Shown here piece after piece: positions 23,939 through 38,500 of a DNA stretch of 64,000 nt. Where the stretch lies: the NCBI GenBank assembly GCA_949775045.1, contig OX459105.1, positions 7,619,240 to 7,683,239 of the forward strand. The letters run 5' to 3'. Below the pieces are notes generated by a model. The model saw only the letters and a list, made by a program, of their open reading frames with translations. It was not told the origin of the DNA and ran no database searches. The stretch's first letter is position 1, and the number at the start of each line of letters is the position of its first letter. The DNA comes from Metridium senile (taxonomy: Eukaryota; Cnidaria; Anthozoa; Actiniaria; Metridiidae). Both the position numbers and the translations under genes were made by a program.

Positions 23939-26900
23939 ATGCTTTCCTCCAGTGGATTCTGGGTAAAAAAGGCAGTTTTTTCTAAACAAAATCCCTACAA
24001 TTTATCAGACAGCTAAAATATTTCTAGACATTGCTCTCGGGGACCAAGCGATCAGTTTGAGCCGAAAAAAAACATTTTTTTAAACGACTTTTAACACACC
24101 CATGCTTTCCTCCAGTGGATTCTGGGTAAAAAAGGCAGTTTTTTCTAAACAAAATCCCTAGAATTTATCAGACAGCTAAAATATTTCTAGACATTGCTCT
24201 CGGGGACCAAGCGATCAGTTTGAGCCGAAAAACACATTTTTTTAAACGACTTTTAACCCACACATGCATTCCTCCAGTGGATTCTGGGTAAAAAAGGCAG
24301 TTTTTTCTAAACAAAATCCCTAGAATTTATCAGACAGCTAAAATATTTCTAGACATTGCTCTCGGGGACCAAGCGATCAGTTTGAGCCGAAAAAAAACAT
24401 TTTTTTAAACGACTTTTAACACACCCATGCTTTCCTCCAGTGGATTCTGGGTAAAAAAGGCAGTTTTTTCTAAACAAAATCCCTAGAATTTATCAGACAG
24501 CTAAAATATTTTAGACATTGCTCTCGGGGAACAAGCGATCAGTTTGAGCCGAAAAAAATATTTTTTTAAACGACTTTTAACACACCAATGCTTTCCTCCA
24601 GTGGATTCTGGGTAAAAAAGGCAGTTTTTTTCTAAACAAAATCCCTAGAATTTATCAGACAGCTAAAATATTTTTAGACATTGCTCTCGGCTACCAAGCG
24701 ATCAGTTTGAGCCGAAAAAAACATTTTTTTAAACGACTTTTAACACACCCATGCTTTCCTCCAGTGGATTCTGGGTAAAAAAGGCAGTTTTTTCTAAACA
24801 AAATCCCTAGAATTTATCAGACAGCTAAAATATTTCTAGACATTGCTCTCGGGGACCAAGCGATCAGTTTGAGCCGAAAAAAAACATTTTTTTAAACGAC
24901 TTTTAACACACCCATGCTTTCCTCCAGTGGATTCTGGGTAAAAAAGGCAGTTTTTTCTAAACAAAATCCCTAGAATTTATCAGACAGCTAAAATATTTCT
25001 AGACATTGCTCTCGGGGACCAAGCGATCAGTTTGAGCCGAAAAACACATTTTTTTAAACGACTTTTAACCCACACATGCATTCCTCCAGTGGATTCTGGG
25101 TAAAAAAGGCAGTTTTTTCTAAACAAAATCCCTAGAATTTATCAGACAGCTAAAATATTTCTAGACATTGCTCTCGGGGACCAAGCGATCAGTTTGAGCC
25201 GAAAAAAACATTTTTTTAAACGACTTTTAACACACCCATGCTTTCCTCCAGTGGATTGTGGGTAAATTAAAAAGGCAGTTTTTTCTAAACAAAATCCCTA
25301 GAATTTATCACACAGCTAAAATATTTCTAGACATTGCTCTCGGGGACCAAGCGATCAGTTTGAGCCGAAAAAAACATTTTTTTAAACGACTTTTAACACA
25401 CCCATGCTTTTCTCCAGTGGATTCTGGGTAAATTAAAAAGGCAGTTTTTTCTAAAAAAAATCCCTACAATTTATCAGACAGCTAAAATATTTCTAGACAT
25501 TGCTCTCGGGGACCAAGCGATCAGTTTGAGCCGAAAAAAACATTTTTTTAAACGACTTTTAACACACCAATGCTTTCCTCCAGTGGATTCTGGGTAAAAA
25601 AGGCAGTTTTTTCTAAACAAAATCCCTACAATTTATCAGACAGCTAAAATATTTCTAGACATTGCTCTCGGGGACCAAGCGATCAGTTTGAGCCGAAAAA
25701 AACATTTTTTTAAACGACTTTTAACACACCCATGCTTTCCTCCAGTGGATTCTGGGTAAAAAAAGGCAGTTTTTTCTAAACAAAATCCCTAGAATTTATC
25801 AGACAGCTAAAATATTTCTAGACAGTGCTCTCGGGGACCAAGCGATCAGTTTGAGCCGAAAAAAAACATTTTTTTAAACGACTTTTAACACACCCATGCT
25901 TTCCTCCAGTGGATTCTGGGTAAAAAAGGCAGTTTTTTCTAAACAAAATCCCTAGAATTTATCAGACAGCTAAAATATTTTAGACATTGCTCTCGGGGAA
26001 CAAGCGATCAGTTTGAGCCGAAAAAAATATTTTTTTAAACGACTTTTAACACACCCATGCTTTCCTCCAGTGGATTCTGGGTAAAAAAGGCAGTTTTTTT
26101 CTAAACAAAATCCCTAGAATTTATCAGACAGCTAAAATATTTTTAGACATTGCTCTCGGCTACCAAGCGATCAGTTTGAGCCGAAAAAAACATTTTTTTA
26201 AACGACTTTTAACACACCCATGCTTTCCTCCAGTGGATTCTGGGTAAAAAAGGCAGTTTTTTCTAAACAAAATCCCTAGAATTTATCAGACAGCAAAAAT
26301 ATTTCTAGACATTGCTCTCGGGGACCAAGCGATCAGTTTGAGCCGAAAAAAAACATTTTTTTAAACGACTTTTAACACACCCATGCTTTCCTCCAGTGGA
26401 TTCTGGGTAAAAAAGGCAGTTTTTTCTAAACAAAATCCCTAGAATTTATCAGACAGCTAAAATATTTTCGACATTGCTCTCGGGGACCAAGCGATCAGTT
26501 TGAGCCGAAAAAAATATTTTTTTAAACGACTTTTAACACACCCATGCTTTCCTCCAGTGGATTCTGGGTAAAAAGGGCAGTTTTTTCTAAAGAAAATCCC
26601 TACAATTTATCAGACAGCTAAAATATTTCTAGACATTGCTCTCGGGGACCAAGCGAACAGTTTGAGCCGAAAAAAAACATTTTTTTAAACGACTTTTAAC
26701 ACACCCATGCTTTCCTCCAGTGGATTCTGGGTAAAAAAAAAGGCAGTTTTTTCTAAAAAAAATCCCTACAATTTATCAGACAGCTAAAATATTTCTAGAC
26801 ATTGCTCTCGGGGTCCAAGCGAACAGTTTGAGCCGAAAAACACATTTTTTTAAACGACTTTTAACACACCCATGCTTTCCTCCAGTGGATTCTGGGTAAA

Positions 26901-29520
26901 AAAAAGGCAGTTTTTTCTAAACAAAATCCCTACAATTTATCAGACAGCTAAAATATTTCTAGACATTGCTCTCGGGGACCAAGGAATCAGTTTCAGCCGA
27001 AAAAAAAACATTTTTTTAAATGACTTTTAACACACCCATGCTTTCCTCCAGTGGATTCTGGGTAAAAAAGGCAGTTTTTTCTAAACAAAATCCCTAGAAT
27101 TTATCACACAGCTAAAATATTTCTAGACATTGCTCTCGGGGACCAAGCGATCAGTTTGAGCCGAAAAAAACATTTTTTTAAACGACTTTTAACACACCCA
27201 TGCTTTCCTCCAGTGGATTCTGGGTAAATTAAAAAGGCAGTTTTTTCTAAAAAAAATCCCTACAATTTATCAGACAGCTAAAATATTTCTAGACATTGCT
27301 CTCGGGGACCAAGCGATCAGTTTGAGCCGAAAAAAACATTTTTTTAAACGACTTTTAACACACCAATGCTTTCCTCCAGTGGATTCTGGGTAAAAAAGGC
27401 AGTTTTTTCTAAACAAAATCCCTACAATTTATCAGACAGCTAAAATATTTCTAGACATTGCTCTCGGGGACCAAGCGATCAGTTTGAGCCGAAAAAAACA
27501 TTTTTTTAAACGACTTTTAACACACCCATGCTTTCCTCCAGTGGATTCTGGGTAAAAAAAGGCAGTTTTTTCTAAACAAAATCCCTAGAATTTATCAGAC
27601 AGCTAAAATATTTCTAGACAGTGCTCTGGGGGACCAAGCGATCAGTTTGAGCCGAAAAAAAACATTTTTTTAAACGACTTTTAACACACCCATGCTTTCC
27701 TCCAGTGGATTCTGGGTAAAAAAGGCAGTTTTTTCTAAACAAAATCCCTAGAATTTATCAGACAGCTAAAATATTTTAGACATTGCTCTCGGGGAACAAG
27801 CGATCAGTTTGAGCCGAAAAAAATATTTTTTTAAACGACTTTTAACACACCCATGCTTTCCTCCAGTGGATTCTGGGTAAAAAAGGCAGTTTTTTCTAAA
27901 CAAAATCCCTATAATTTATCAGACAGCTAAAATATTTTTAGACATTGCTCTCGGCTACCAAGCGATCGGTTTGAGCAGGAAAAAACATTTTTTTAAACGA
28001 CTTTTAACACACCCATGCTTTCCTCCAGTGGATTCTGGGTAAAAAAGGCAGTTTTTTCTAAACAAAATCCCTAGAATTTATCAGACAGCTAAAATATTTC
28101 TAGACATTGCTCTCGGGGACCAAGCGATCAGTTTGAGCCGAAAAAAAACATTTTTTTAAACGACTTTTAACACACCCATGCTTTCCTCCAGTGGATTCTG
28201 GGTAAAAAAGGCAGTTTTTTCTAAACAAAATCCCTAGAATTTATCAGACAGCTAAAATATTTTAGACATTGCTCTCGGGGACCAAGCGATCAGTTTGAGC
28301 CGAAAAAAATATTTTTTTAAACGACTTTTAACACACCCATGCTTTCCTCCAGTGGATTCTGGGTAAAAAAGGCAGTTTTTTTCTAAACAAAATCCCTAGA
28401 ATTTATCAGACAGCTAAAATATTTTTAGACATTGCTCTCGGCTACCAAGCGATCAGTTTGAGTCGAAAAAAAAACATTTTTTTAAACGACTTTTAACACA
28501 CCCATGCTTTCCTCCAGTGGATTCTGGGTAAAAAGGGCAGTTTTTTCTAAAGAAAATCCCTACAATTTATCACACAGCTAAAATATTTTAGACATTGCTC
28601 TCGGGGACCAAGCGATCAGTTTGAGCCGAAAAAAACATTTTTTTAAACGACTTTTAACACACCCATGCTTTCCTCCAGTGGATTCTGGGTAAATTAAAAA
28701 GGCAGTTTTTTCTAAAAAAAATCCCTACAATTTATCAGACAGCTAAAATATTTCTAGACATTGCTCTCGGGGACCAAGCGATCAGTTTGAGCCGAAAAAA
28801 ACATTTTTTTAAACGACTTTTAACACACCAATGCTTTCCTCCAGTGGATTCTGGGTAAAAAAGGCAGTTTTTTCTAAACAAAATCCCTACAATTTATCAC
28901 ACAGCTAAAATATTTTAGACATTGCTCTCGGGGACCAAGCGATCAGTTTGAGCCGAAAAAAACATTTTTTTAAACGACTTTTAACACACCCATGCTTTCC
29001 TCCAGTGGATTCTGGGTAAATTAAAAAGGCAGTTTTTTCTAAAAAAAATCCCTACAATTTATCAGACAGCTAAAATATTTCTAGACATTGCTCTCGGGGA
29101 CCAAGCGATCAGTTTGAGCCGAAAAAAACATTTTTTTAAACGACTTTTAACACACCAATGCTTTCCTCCAGTGGATTCTGGGTAAAAAAGGCAGTTTTTT
29201 CTAAACAAAATCCCTACAATTTATCAGACAGCTAAAATATTTCTAGACATTGCTCTCGGGGACCAAGCGATCAGTTTGAGCCGAAAAAAACATTTTTTTA
29301 AACGACTTTTAACACACCCATGCTTTCCTCCAGTGGATTCTGGGTAAATTAAAAAGGCAGTTTTTTCTAAAAAAAATCCCTACAATTTATCAGACAGCTA
29401 AAATATTTCTAGACATTGCTCTCGGGGACCAAGCGATCAGTTTGAGCCGAAAAAAACATTTTTTAAAACGACTTTTAACACACCAATGCTTTCCTCCAGT
29501 GGATTCTGGGTAAAAAAGGC
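23939..29520 (+). repeat. Second copy of the array's first 5 kb
   Basis: Matches 2728-8000 in monomer order (see that entry), including rare variants. Local differences include gatcggtttgagcagga near 27965, a tattttcgac change near 26464, and one or two extra monomers. A third, partial copy occupies about 21158-23900: its atgcattcc, ttgtggg and atgcttttctcc monomers at 21158, 21336 and 21486 lie exactly 3918 bp before those at 25076, 25254 and 25404. Confidence 0.8.
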
Positions 29521-32500
29521 AGTTTTTTCTAAACAAAATCCCTACAATTTATCAGACAGCTAAAATATTTCTAGACATTGCTCTCGGGGACCAAGCGATC
29601 AGTTTGAGCCGAAAAAAACATTTTTTTAAACGACTTTTAACACACCCATGCTTTCCTCCAGTGGATTCTGGGTAAATTAAAAAGGCAGTTTTTTCTAAAA
29701 AAAATCCCTACAATTTATCAGACAGCTAAAATATTTCTAGACATTGCTCTCGGGGACCAAGCGATCAGTTTGAGCCGAAAAAAACATTTTTTTAAACGAC
29801 TTTTAACACACCAATGCTTTCCTCCAGTGGATTCTGGGTAAAAAAGGCAGTTTTTTCTAAACAAAATCCCTATAATTTATCAGACAGCTAAAATATTTTT
29901 AGACATTGCTCTCGGCTACCAAGCGATCAGTTTGAGCCGAAAAAAACATTTTTTTAAACGACTTTTAACACACCCATGCTTTCCTCCAGTGGATTCTGGG
30001 TAAAAAAGGCAGTTTTTTCTAAACAAAATCCCTAGAATTTATCAGACAGCTAAAATATTTCTAGACATTGCTCTCGGGGACCAAGCGATCAGTTTGAGCC
30101 GAAAAAAAACATTTTTTTAAACGACTTTTAACACACCCATGCTTTCCTCCAGTGGATTCTGGGTAAAAAAGGCAGTTTTTTCTAAACAAAATCCCTAGAA
30201 TTTATCAGACAGCTAAAATATTTTAGACATTGCTCTCGGGGACCAAGCGATCAGTTTGAGCCGAAAAAAATATTTTTTTAAACGACTTTTAACACACCCA
30301 TGCTTTCCTCCAGTGGATTCTGGGTAAAAAAGGCAGTTTTTTTCTAAACAAAATCCCTAGAATTTATCAGACAGCTAAAATATTTTTAGACATTGCTCTC
30401 GGCTACCAAGCGATCAGTTTGAGTCGAAAAAAAAACATTTTTTTAAACGACTTTTAACACACCCATGCTTTCCTCCAGTGGATTCTGGGTAAAAAGGGCA
30501 GTTTTTTCTAAAGAAAATCCCTACAATTTATCACACAGCTAAAATATTTTAGACATTGCTCTCGGGGACCAAGCGATCAGTTTGAGCCGAAAAAAACATT
30601 TTTTTAAACGACTTTTAACACACCCATGCTTTCCTCCAGTGGATTCTGGGTAAATTAAAAAGGCAGTTTTTTCTAAAAAAAATCCCTACAATTTATCAGA
30701 CAGCTAAAATATTTCTAGACATTGCTCTCGGGGACCAAGCGATCAGTTTGAGCCGAAAAAAACATTTTTTTAAACGACTTTTAACACACCAATGCTTTCC
30801 TCCAGTGGATTCTGGGTAAAAAAGGCAGTTTTTTTCTAAACAAAATCCCTAGAATTTATCAGACAGCTAAAATATTTTTAGACATTGCTCTCGGCTACCA
30901 AGCGATCAGTTTGAGTCGAAAAAAAAACATTTTTTTAAACGACTTTTAACACACCCATGCTTTCCTCCAGTGGATTCTGGGTAAAAAGGGCAGTTTTTTC
31001 TAAAGAAAATCCCTACAATTTATCACACAGCTAAAATATTTTAGACATTGCTCTCGGGGACCAAGCGATCAGTTTGAGCCGAAAAAAACATTTTTTTAAA
31101 CGACTTTTAACACACCCATGCTTTCCTCCAGTGGATTCTGGGTAAATTAAAAAGGCAGTTTTTTCTAAAAAAAATCCCTACAATTTATCAGACAGCTAAA
31201 ATATTTCTAGACATTGCTCTCGGGGACCAAGCGATCAGTTTGAGCCGAAAAAAACATTTTTTTAAACGACTTTTAACACACCAATGCTTTCCTCCAGTGG
31301 ATTCTGGGTAAAAAAGGCAGTTTTTTCTAAACAAAATCCCTACAATTTATCACACAGCTAAAATATTTTAGACATTGCTCTCGGGGACCAAGCGATCAGT
31401 TTGAGCCGAAAAAAACATTTTTTTAAACGACTTTTAACACACCCATGCTTTCCTCCAGTGGATTCTGGGTAAATTAAAAAGGCAGTTTTTTCTAAAAAAA
31501 ATCCCTACAATTTATCAGACAGCTAAAATATTTCTAGACATTGCTCTCGGGGACCAAGCGATCAGTTTGAGCCGAAAAAAACATTTTTTTAAACGACTTT
31601 TAACACACCAATGCTTTCCTCCAGTGGATTCTGGGTAAAAAAGGCAGTTTTTTCTAAACAAAATCCCTACAATTTATCAGACAGCTAAAATATTTCTAGA
31701 CATTGCTCTCGGGGACCAAGCGATCAGTTTGAGCCGAAAAAAACATTTTTTTAAACGACTTTTAACACACCCATGCTTTCCTCCAGTGGATTCTGGGTAA
31801 ATTAAAAAGGCAGTTTTTTCTAAAAAAAATCCCTACAATTTATCAGACAGCTAAAATATTTCTAGACATTGCTCTCGGGGACCAAGCGATCAGTTTGAGC
31901 CGAAAAAAACATTTTTTTAAACGACTTTTAACACACCAATGCTTTCCTCCAGTGGATTCTGGGTAAAAAAGGCAGTTTTTTCTAAACAAAATCCCTATAA
32001 TTTATCAGACAGCTAAAATATTTTTAGACATTGCTCTCGGCTACCAAGCGATCAGTTTGAGCCGAAAAAAACATTTTTTTAAACGACTTTTAACACACCC
32101 ATGCTTTCCTCCAGTGGATTCTGGGTAAAAAAGGCAGTTTTTTCTAAACAAAATCCCTAGAATTTATCAGACAGCTAAAATATTTCTAGACATTGCTCTC
32201 GGGGACCAAGCGATCAGTTTGAGCCGAAAAAAAACATTTTTTTAAACGACTTTTAACACACCCATGCTTTCCTCCAGTGGATTCTGGGTAAAAAAGGCAG
32301 TTTTTTCTAAACAAAATCCCTAGAATTTATCAGACAGCTAAAATATTTTAGACATTGCTCTCGGGGACCAAGCGATCAGTTTGAGCCGAAAAAAATATTT
32401 TTTTAAACGACTTTTAACACACCCATGCTTTCCTCCAGTGGATTCTGGGTAAAAAAGGCAGTTTTTTTCTAAACAAAATCCCTAGAATTTATCAGACAGC

Positions 32501-35500
32501 TAAAATATTTTTAGACATTGCTCTCGGCTACCAAGCGATCAGTTTGAGTCGAAAAAAAAACATTTTTTTAAACGACTTTTAACACACCCATGCTTTCCTC
32601 CAGTGGATTCTGGGTAAAAAGGGCAGTTTTTTCTAAAGAAAATCCCTACAATTTATCACACAGCTAAAATATTTTAGACATTGCTCTCGGGGACCAAGCG
32701 ATCAGTTTGAGCCGAAAAAAACATTTTTTTAAACGACTTTTAACACACCCATGCTTTCCTCCAGTGGATTCTGGGTAAATTAAAAAGGCAGTTTTTTCTA
32801 AAAAAAATCCCTACAATTTATCAGACAGCTAAAATATTTCTAGACATTGCTCTCGGGGACCAAGCGATCAGTTTGAGCCGAAAAAAACATTTTTTTAAAC
32901 GACTTTTAACACACCAATGCTTTCCTCCAGTGGATTCTGGGTAAAAAAGGCAGTTTTTTCTAAACAAAATCCCTACAATTTATCACACAGCTAAAATATT
33001 TTAGACATTGCTCTCGGGGACCAAGCGATCAGTTTGAGCCGAAAAAAACATTTTTTTAAACGACTTTTAACACACCCATGCTTTCCTCCAGTGGATTCTG
33101 GGTAAATTAAAAAGGCAGTTTTTTCTAAAAAAAATCCCTACAATTTATCAGACAGCTAAAATATTTCTAGACATTGCTCTCGGGGACCAAGCGATCAGTT
33201 TGAGCCGAAAAAAACATTTTTTTAAACGACTTTTAACACACCAATGCTTTCCTCCAGTGGATTCTGGGTAAAAAAGGCAGTTTTTTCTAAACAAAATCCC
33301 TACAATTTATCAGACAGCTAAAATATTTCTAGACATTGCTCTCGGGGACCAAGCGATCAGTTTGAGCCGAAAAAAACATTTTTTTAAACGACTTTTAACA
33401 CACCCATGCTTTCCTCCAGTGGATTCTGGGTAAATTAAAAAGGCAGTTTTTTCTAAAAAAAATCCCTACAATTTATCAGACAGCTAAAATATTTCTAGAC
33501 ATTGCTCTCGGGGACCAAGCGATCAGTTTGAGCCGAAAAAAACATTTTTTTAAACGACTTTTAACACACCAATGCTTTCCTCCAGTGGATTCTGGGTAAA
33601 AAAGGCAGTTTTTTCTAAACAAAATCCCTACAATTTATCAGACAGCTAAAATATTTCTAGACATTGCTCTCGGGGACCAAGCGATCAGTTTGAGCCGAAA
33701 AAAACATTTTTTTAAACGACTTTTAACACACCCATGCTTTCCTCCAGTGGATTCTGGGTAAAAAAAGGCAGTTTTTTCTAAACAAAATCCCTAGAATTTA
33801 TCAGACAGCTAAAATATTTCTAGACAGTGCTCTCGGGGACCAAGCGATCAGTTTGAGCCGAAAAAAAACATTTTTTTAAACGACTTTTAACACACCCATG
33901 CTTTCCTCCAGTGGATTCTGGGTAAAAAAGGCAGTTTTTTCTAAACAAAATCCCTAGAATTTATCAGACAGCTAAAATATTTTAGACATTGCTCTCGGGG
34001 AACAAGCGATCAGTTTGAGCCGAAAAAAATATTTTTTTAAACGACTTTTAACACACCCATGCTTTCCTCCAGTGGATTCTGGGTAAAAAAGGCAGTTTTT
34101 TTCTAAACAAAATCCCTAGAATTTATCAGACAGCTAAAATATTTTTAGACATTGCTCTCGGCTACCAAGCGATCAGTTTGAGCCGAAAAAAACATTTTTT
34201 TAAACGACTTTTAACACACCCATGCTTTCCTCCAGTGGATTCTGGGTAAAAAAGGCAGTTTTTTCTAAACAAAATCCCTAGAATTTATCAGACAGCTAAA
34301 ATATTTCTAGACATTGCTCTCGGGGACCAAGCGATCAGTTTGAGCCGAAAAAAAACATTTTTTTAAACGACTTTTAACACACCCATGCTTTCCTCCAGTG
34401 GATTCTGGGTAAAAAAGGCAGTTTTTTTCTAAACAAAATCCCTAGAATTTATCAGACAGCTAAAATATTTTTAGACATTGCTCTCGGCTACCAAGCGATC
34501 AGTTTGAGTCGAAAAAAAAAAACATTTTTTTAAACGACTTTTAACACACCCATGCTTTCCTCCAGTGGATTCTGGGTAAAAAGGGCAGTTTTTTCTAAAG
34601 AAAATCCCTACAATTTATCAGACAGCTAAAATATTTCTAGACATTGCTCTCGGGGACTAAGCGAACAGTTTGAGCCGAAAAAAAACATTTTTTTAAACGA
34701 CTTTTAACACACCCATGCTTTCCTCCAGTGGATTCTGGGTAAAAAAAGGCAGTTTTTTCTAAACAAAATCCCTACAATTTATCAGACAGCTAAAATATTT
34801 CTAGACATTGCTCTCGGGGACCAAGCAATCAGTTTCAGCCGAAAAAAAAACATTTTTTTAAATGACTTTTAACACACCCATGCTTTCCTCCAGTGGATTC
34901 TGGGTAAAAAAGGCAGTTTTTTCTAAACAAAATTCCTACAATTTATCAGACAGCTAAAATATTTCTAGACATTGCTCTCGGGGTCCAAGCGAACAGTTTG
35001 AGCCGAAAAACACATTTTTTTAAACGACTTTTAACACACCCATGCTTTCCTCCAGTGGATTCTGGGTAAAAAAGGCAGTTTTTTCTAAACAAAATCCCTA
35101 CAATTTATCAGACAGCTAAAATATTTCTAGACATTGCTCTCGGCTACCAAGCGATCAGTTTGAGCCGAAAAAAAACATTTTTTTTAAACGACTTTTAACA
35201 CACCCATGCTTTCCTCCAGTGGATTCTGGGTAAAAAAGGCAGTTTTTTCTAAACAAAATCCCTAGAATTTATCAGACAGCTAAAATATTTCTAGACATTG
35301 CTCTCGGCTACCAAGCGATCAGTTTGAGCCGACAAAAAAACATTTTTTTAAACGACTTTTAACACACCCATGCTTTCCTCCAGTGGATTCTGGGTAAAAA
35401 AGGCAGTTTTTTCTAAACAAAATCCCTAGAATTTATCAGACAGCTAAAATATTTCTAGACATTGCTCTCGGGGACCAAGCGATCAGTTTGAGCCGAAAAA

Positions 35501-38500
35501 AACATTTTTTTAAACGACTTTTAACACACCCATGCTTTCCTCCAGTGGATTGTGGGTAAATTAAAAAGGCAGTTTTTTCTAAACAAAATCCCTAGAATTT
35601 ATCACACAGCTAAAATATTTCTAGACATTGCTCTCGGGGACCAAGCGATCAGTTTGAGCCGAAAAAAACATTTTTTTAAACGACTTTTAACACACCCATG
35701 CTTTCCTCCAGTGGATTCTGGGTAAATTAAAAAGGCAGTTTTTTCTAAAAAAAATCCCTACAATTTATCAGACAGCTAAAATATTTCTAGACATTGCTCT
35801 CGGGGACCAAGCGATCAGTTTGAGCCGAAAAAAACATTTTTTTAAACGACTTTTAACACACCAATGCTTTCCTCCAGTGGATTCTGGGTAAAAAAGGCAG
35901 TTTTTTCTAAACAAAATCCCTACAATTTATCAGACAGCTAAAATATTTCTAGACATTGCTCTCGGGGACCAAGCGATCAGTTTGAGCCGAAAAAAACATT
36001 TTTTTAAACGACTTTTAACACACCCATGCTTTCCTCCAGTGGATTCTGGGTAAAAAAGGCAGTTTTTTCTAAACAAAATCCCTACAATTTATCAGACAGC
36101 TAAAATATTTTAGACATTGCTCTCGGGGACCAAGCGATCAGTTTCAGCCAAAAAAAAAACATTTTTTTAAATGACTTTTAACACACCCATGCTTTCCTCC
36201 AGTGGATTCTGGGTAAAAAAGGCAGTTTTTTCTAAACAAAATTCCTACAATTTATCAGACAGCTAAAATATTTCTAGACATTGCTCTCGGGGTCCAAGCG
36301 AACAGTTTGAGCCGAAAAACACATTTTTTTAAACGACTTTTAACACACCCATGCTTTCCTCCAGTGGATTCTGGGTAAAAAAGGCAGTTTTTTCTAAACA
36401 AAATCCCTACAATTTATCAGACAGCTAAAATATTTCTAGACATTGCTCTCGGCTACCAAGCGATCAGTTTGAGCCGAAAAAAAACATTTTTTTAAACGAC
36501 TTTTAACACACCCATGCTTTCCTCCAGTGGATTCTGGGTAAAAAAGGCAGTTTTTTCTAAACAAAATCCCTACAATTTATCAGACAGCTAAAATATTTCT
36601 AGACATTGCTCTCGGGGACCAAGCGAACAGTTTGAGCCGAAAAAAAACATTTTTTTAAACGACTTTTAACACACCCATGCTTTCCTCCAGTGGATTCTGG
36701 GTAAAAAAAGGCAGTTTTTTCTAAACAAAATCCCTACAATTTATCAGACAGCTAAAATATTTCTAGACATTGCTCTCGGGGACCAAGCAATCAGTTTCAG
36801 CCGAAAAAAAAACATTTTTTTAAATGACTTTTAACACACCCATGCTTTCCTCCAGTGGATTCTGGGTAAAAAAGGCAGTTTTTTCTAAACAAAATTCCTA
36901 CAATTTATCAGACAGCTAAAATATTTCTAGACATTGCTCTCGGGGTCCAAGCGAACAGTTTGAGCCGAAAAACACATTTTTTTAAACGACTTTTAACACA
37001 CCCATGCTTTCCTCCAGTGGATTCTGGGTAAAAAAGGCAGTTTTTTCTAAACAAAATCCCTACAATTTATCAGACAGCTAAAATATTTCTAGACATTGCT
37101 CTCGGCTACCAAGCGATCAGTTTGAGCCGAAAAAAAACATTTTTTTTAAACGACTTTTAACACACCCATGCTTTCCTCCAGTGGATTCTGGGTAAAAAAG
37201 GCAGTTTTTTCTAAACAAAATCCCTAGAATTTATCAGACAGCTAAAATATTTCTAGACATTGCTCTCGGCTACCAAGCGATCAGTTTGAGCCGACAAAAA
37301 AACATTTTTTTAAACGACTTTTAACACACCCATGCTTTCCTCCAGTGGATTCTGGGTAAAAAAGGCAGTTTTTTCTAAACAAAATCCCTAGAATTTATCA
37401 GACAGCTAAAATATTTCTAGACATTGCTCTCGGGGACCAAGCGATCAGTTTGAGCCGAAAAAAACATTTTTTTAAACGACTTTTAACACACCCATGCTTT
37501 CCTCCAGTGGATTGTGGGTAAATTAAAAAGGCAGTTTTTTCTAAACAAAATCCCTAGAATTTATCACACAGCTAAAATATTTCTAGACATTGCTCTCGGG
37601 GACCAAGCGATCAGTTTGAGCCGAAAAAAACATTTTTTTAAACGACTTTTAACACACCCATGCTTTCCTCCAGTGGATTCTGGGTAAATTAAAAAGGCAG
37701 TTTTTTCTAAAAAAAATCCCTACAATTTATCAGACAGCTAAAATATTTCTAGACATTGCTCTCGGGGACCAAGCGATCAGTTTGAGCCGAAAAAAACATT
37801 TTTTTAAACGACTTTTAACACACCCATGCTTTCCTCCAGTGGATTCTGGGTAAAAAAGGCAGTTTTTTCTAAACAAAATCCCTACAATTTATCAGACAGC
37901 TAAAATATTTTAGACATTGCTCTCGGGGACCAAGCGATCAGTTTCAGCCAAAAAAAAAACATTTTTTTAAATGACTTTTAACACACCCATGCTTTCCTCC
38001 AGTGGATTCTGGGTAAAAAAGGCAGTTTTTTCTAAACAAAATTCCTACAATTTATCAGACAGCTAAAATATTTCTAGACATTGCTCTCGGGGTCCAAGCG
38101 AACAGTTTGAGCCGAAAAACACATTTTTTTAAACGACTTTTAACACACCCATGCTTTCCTCCAGTGGATTCTGGGTAAAAAAGGCAGTTTTTTCTAAACA
38201 AAATCCCTACAATTTATCAGACAGCTAAAATATTTCTAGACATTGCTCTCGGCTACCAAGCGATCAGTTTGAGCCGAAAAAAAACATTTTTTTAAACGAC
38301 TTTTAACACACCCATGCTTTCCTCCAGTGGATTCTGGGTAAAAAAGGCAGTTTTTTCTAAACAAAATCCCTAGAATTTATCAGACAGCTAAAATATTTCT
38401 AGACATTGCTCTCGGCTACCTAGCGATCAGTTTGAGCCGAAAAAAACATTTTTTTAAACGACTTTTAACACACCCATGCTTTCCTCCAGTGGATTCTGGG

